This document shows positions 61,063 to 64,000 of a stretch of 64,000 bases of DNA, piece after piece (the stretch's first letter is position 1; each line of letters starts with the position of its first letter). Origin of the DNA: Luteitalea sp. TBR-22 (lineage in GTDB: Bacteria; Acidobacteriota; Vicinamibacteria; Vicinamibacterales; Vicinamibacteraceae); contig NZ_AP024452.1 in NCBI RefSeq assembly GCF_016865485.1, positions 5,664,501-5,728,500 of the forward strand, read 5' to 3'. The position numbers and the translations under genes were made by a program. The notes under the pieces are model-generated. The model was given only the letters and a program-made list of their open reading frames with translations, searched no databases and had not been told where the DNA came from.

Positions 61063-64000
61063 TCAGAACCGGAGCTTCACGGCCAGCTGGATGACGCGCG
61101 GGTCGCCGGCCGACGTGATGGTCCCGAACGCTGGCGTGCCGAACACGCCATTGGGAAGCCCCAGCGGCGGCGTGTTGGTCGCGTTGAACACCTCGGCACG
61201 AATCTCGATCGCGCGCAGCCCGCCCAGCGCCACGGTGCGCGCCAGCGCGACGTTCAGGGCGCGGTACCCGGGCCCGCGCACCGGATTGCGCGACGCCGAC
61301 CCCAGTGTGAACTGCGGCGCCACGGCGAAGGCCGACGTGTCGAACCAGCGTGCCGTGGTGCGCTGCGCGGCGGCTGACGAGGGATCCCTCAGGAGGTTCG
61401 GCCGCTGCGTCCCGAAACCGGCGAATGCATTGAAGTTGGTGGCCTGCGTGACCGGCACCGGCGTGCCCGACTGCGCCTGCGCGGTTGCCGACAGCGACCA
61501 GTCGCGCGCCAGGGCGCCGACCCATCCGCCGGGCTGCCATCGCCGTCCCGCGCCGACCGGCACCTCCCACACCACCGCGCCCGTGAGCACGTGGGGAATG
61601 TCGCCCGTCGAGACGTCCCGCTCGCGGCGGCGATCGTACGCATCGGCCACCGGAGCGTTGGCGATCGGCCCGGTGAGCACCGAGGCGTCGAACACCGACG
61701 AGGCATCGTCGACGAGCCGCGAGCGCGTGTAGGCCAGGTGTCCGGTGACGCCCCGCGAGAAGCGGCGCTCGACCCTCGCCGTGGCGCCCCAGTACCTGGT
61801 GGAGCCGACGTTGTTCCGGTAGAGACTCACCGTCGTGAAGCGCGGGTATGGCTTCAGGAGTTGCGCGACGGGGAGGGACGGATCGCCGAGCGACGAGGAC
61901 CGCGGAATCTCGCCGAACCAGGGGTTGGCGACGCGGGTCAGCAGCGGCGGGCCGATCGCCAGTTGCTCCGCGGTCAGCTGATTCAGGTTCGAGTCGGGCA
62001 GCCCCACCCGCGTGATGTGCGAGCCGACGTAGGCCACCTCCACCGACCAGTGCTGGCCGATCGCGCGCTGCATCGACGCCTGCCACTGCTGGACGTATCC
62101 GGACCCCAGATCGCGATCGACCGCGAACACCCCTTGCCCGAGGCCGGCATCCGGCGTCGGGCCGACGGGCACGATGGTCGGGCCGTCGGCGAGCGTGAAG
62201 GCGGGAGCCAGGCCGTCGAGGGTCCGCTGCGACACCGTCTGCACGAACGGGAAGGCGGGCGTGGTGAACGGCGTGGTGATCCCGGCCTGCTCGATCCACA
62301 CGAGGCCGTAGCCGGCGCGCACGGCCGTCCGATCGTCCAGCCGCCAGGAGAACCCGAGCCGGGGACCGAGGTTCAGGTGGTGCAGCCGACGCGCCGCGCG
62401 GGGCTCGCCGTCACGCCCCAGGTACACGAGGCGCTCGCTCGCCAGATCGAACACGGCGGCCTGGTCGTCGCGTTCGACCGACGGGAAGTTGAGCGTGTAG
62501 CGCACCCCCGCGCTGATCGTGAGCTTCGACGAGGGCCGCCAGTCGTCCTGGACGAAGTACTCCTGCACATGGGCGCGGTTGCGAATCGGCCTTCGCTGCA
62601 GGTCGATCGAGAACTGCTGGACCTGCCCGAGCAGGAAGCTCGCCAGCGGAGCTCCCGTGCCGGCCAGGCCCGGCTGATCGGTGAACAGGCTCGTGAAGGT
62701 GAACGCCCCCGTCGGCGAGGCGGGCTGAACCACGTCGAGGCGACTCCACCGCAGGTCGGCGCCTGCCTTGAACGTGTGGGCACGACTGGTCCAGGTGAGC
62801 GTGTCGACCAGGTGCGTGACACCGGTTTCGAAATCCGTCGCCGTGCCCGGCGGCGAGCCGAGCGCCTGGTACCCCGCAATGGCGATCGACGGCACGGTGT
62901 CGGCAAACGCCAGCGCGGGCAACCCGGGCAGGCCCAGTGCCTCGCCGGCGGTCGCCCCCAGCGCGACGGCGCGACGCTCCACGGCACGCCGCGTGTCGCC
63001 GATGCGGAGTTCGTGCAGCACGCGCGGGGAGAGCAAGGCCTGCCACGCCGAGGCGAAGGCCCGGACCCGCGTGTGCTGCGGGCCGAGCGTCCCGGTCGCC
63101 AGCCCGCTGCCGTCAGGGAGGGGACTCACGGGGGCGATCCGTTCGTCGAAGCGGACGAGCCGCACGAAGGCACGGTCGCCACGCACGCCCAGTCGCTGGT
63201 CGACGCGCAGGCCCGCGAGGTCGCTGTCGGTGCGCTCGTCGGCGGTTCGGCGGTAGTTGTTGGCCGTGCCGGGGGAAGTGGGCAGTGGAAACCGCTCCAG
63301 GAGCCTGCGCGCGACGGGATCGATGCGCGGCTCCGGAATCGCATTGCCGACGAACGGCTGCCGCACCGTGTCGCCATCGACGATCGTGGCCGTCGCAGGA
63401 TCGAAGATGGCCGCCACGCGGCCGGCCACGGGCTCGGTGAAGACACCCGAGCGCTGCAACGCCGTCGGAACCGTGGACACGGCGGTGCGTCCGATCGTCT
63501 GGCGCAGCCCTTCGTAGTCCGCGAAGACGAAGGTGCGACCGGCCGAGACGGGCCCGCCGAGCACGCCACCGAACTGCTGCCGCCGGAACCGCGGCCGCGC
63601 CCCGCTCCGGGGCGCGAAGGCGTTGCGGGCGTTGAGCGCCTCATGGCGCGCGAAGTCGAAGAGGCTGCCGCGCCAGTCAGCGCCGCCGGCCCGGGTGGTG
63701 AGGTTCACGACGCCGCCATTGAAGCGGCCGAACTCGGCGGGCGGGCTGTTGGTCTCGACGCGAAATTCCTCGATCGCATCGATGTTGGGCAGGTACGCCA
63801 CCTGCCCGGGCTCCGGCTGCAACACGGAGATGCCGTCGAACAGGTACTCGTTGGTGCGAGGGCGGCCGCCGTTGATGCGCGGGAGCGCCGCCCCCGGTGG
63901 CAGGGCGACGCCTGGCGCGAGGGCCACGAGCGAAAGGAAGGATCGGCCGTTGAGCGGCAGCGCCGTGGCCGTCGTCCGGTCAACGACGTGCCCGAGCCCC
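61063..64000 (-). CDS. TonB-dependent receptor (Oar-like), N-terminus outside the window
   Basis: At least 979 residues of an outer membrane receptor; the gene extends past the right edge. The plug domain region reads TALPLNGRSFLSLVALAPGV and RPRTNEYLFDGISVLQPEPG, and the barrel part continues in aromatic strands to the C-terminal AVKLRF, the usual terminal phenylalanine of outer membrane proteins. The size and the LPLNGRSF motif fit the Oar/carboxypeptidase-regulatory type abundant in Acidobacteriota. The substrate is unknown. Its 3' end is 186 nt upstream of the hydrogenase small subunit gene. Confidence 0.9.
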   Translation of the reverse strand, partial: GLGHVVDRTTATALPLNGRSFLSLVALAPGVALPPGAALPRINGGRPRTNEYLFDGISVLQPEPGQVAYLPNIDAIEEFRVETNSPPAEFGRFNGGVVNLTTRAGGADWRGSLFDFARHEALNARNAFAPRSGARPRFRRQQFGGVLGGPVSAGRTFVFADYEGLRQTIGRTAVSTVPTALQRSGVFTEPVAGRVAAIFDPATATIVDGDTVRQPFVGNAIPEPRIDPVARRLLERFPLPTSPGTANNYRRTADERTDSDLAGLRVDQRLGVRGDRAFVRLVRFDERIAPVSPLPDGSGLATGTLGPQHTRVRAFASAWQALLSPRVLHELRIGDTRRAVERRAVALGATAGEALGLPGLPALAFADTVPSIAIAGYQALGSPPGTATDFETGVTHLVDTLTWTSRAHTFKAGADLRWSRLDVVQPASPTGAFTFTSLFTDQPGLAGTGAPLASFLLGQVQQFSIDLQRRPIRNRAHVQEYFVQDDWRPSSKLTISAGVRYTLNFPSVERDDQAAVFDLASERLVYLGRDGEPRAARRLHHLNLGPRLGFSWRLDDRTAVRAGYGLVWIEQAGITTPFTTPAFPFVQTVSQRTLDGLAPAFTLADGPTIVPVGPTPDAGLGQGVFAVDRDLGSGYVQQWQASMQRAIGQHWSVEVAYVGSHITRVGLPDSNLNQLTAEQLAIGPPLLTRVANPWFGEIPRSSSLGDPSLPVAQLLKPYPRFTTVSLYRNNVGSTRYWGATARVERRFSRGVTGHLAYTRSRLVDDASSVFDASVLTGPIANAPVADAYDRRRERDVSTGDIPHVLTGAVVWEVPVGAGRRWQPGGWVGALARDWSLSATAQAQSGTPVPVTQATNFNAFAGFGTQRPNLLRDPSSAAAQRTTARWFDTSAFAVAPQFTLGSASRNPVRGPGYRALNVALARTVALGGLRAIEIRAEVFNATNTPPLGLPNGVFGTPAFGTITSAGDPRVIQLAVKLRF

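Overview
The window is GC-rich, densely coded DNA that looks like an Acidobacteriota chromosome, probably Vicinamibacteria (Luteitalea-like). The reasons are a large Oar-type TonB-dependent receptor, secreted PD40-repeat and pyrophosphatase genes, a Tat-exported epimerase, many 4-nt ATGA/GTGA gene overlaps, and high GC with long antisense ORFs. This placement is inference from gene content; no rRNA or other phylogenetic marker is in the window.

Left third (1-27.8 kb), mostly core genes. It opens with the 5' end of asd behind what looks like a complete Thr/Ile attenuator: leader peptide, antiterminator and terminator. Then come an SRPBCC protein, pyruvate kinase, an AhpD-like protein plus amidase pair, an alpha/beta hydrolase, a coupled cluster (Mrp/ApbC ATPase, DUF3347 protein, two M16 peptidase subunits, small membrane protein), DUF4870 and DnaJ-zinc-finger-like genes, a zinc ribbon, the recombination nuclease genes addB-addA behind a secreted protein, periplasmic asparaginase, and a 1373-residue secreted PD40-repeat protein next to a degenerate GGDEF-like protein. 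Four spacers here carry low-complexity or palindromic sequence, including a strictly phased 7-bp array.

Middle (27.84-44.6 kb), a genomic island. A tRNA-Ala(GGC) gene is overlapped by the 3' end of a large serine recombinase gene that carries a one-base frameshift. Inside are an IS21-family element (istA/istB) that splits a gene, and then three same-strand genes of visibly lower GC: a very large STAND NTPase with an N-terminal Cap4/DUF4297-like nuclease domain (Avs-like), an unrecognised helical protein, and a protein with the motif pattern of class III (Pycsar-type) nucleotidyl cyclases. This trio is the best candidate for an undescribed antiphage system. The right side is decayed and contains a second recombinase 3' fragment in the same orientation.

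Right third (44.8-64 kb). A two-cluster metallothionein-like protein sits beside an AraC regulator and a membrane protein. Next are a soluble histidine kinase, a Crp/Fnr regulator, a diadenylate-cyclase-type (DACNV-DAC) protein, and several exported enzymes (TIM-barrel isomerase, purine nucleoside permease, epimerase, nucleotide pyrophosphatase-like, SGNH esterase). A full uptake-hydrogenase operon follows (small subunit, large subunit, cytochrome b, protease, HypC). The small subunit has the extra cysteines of O2-tolerant enzymes, and a near-perfect sigma-54 promoter precedes the operon. The window ends inside a TonB-dependent receptor gene.
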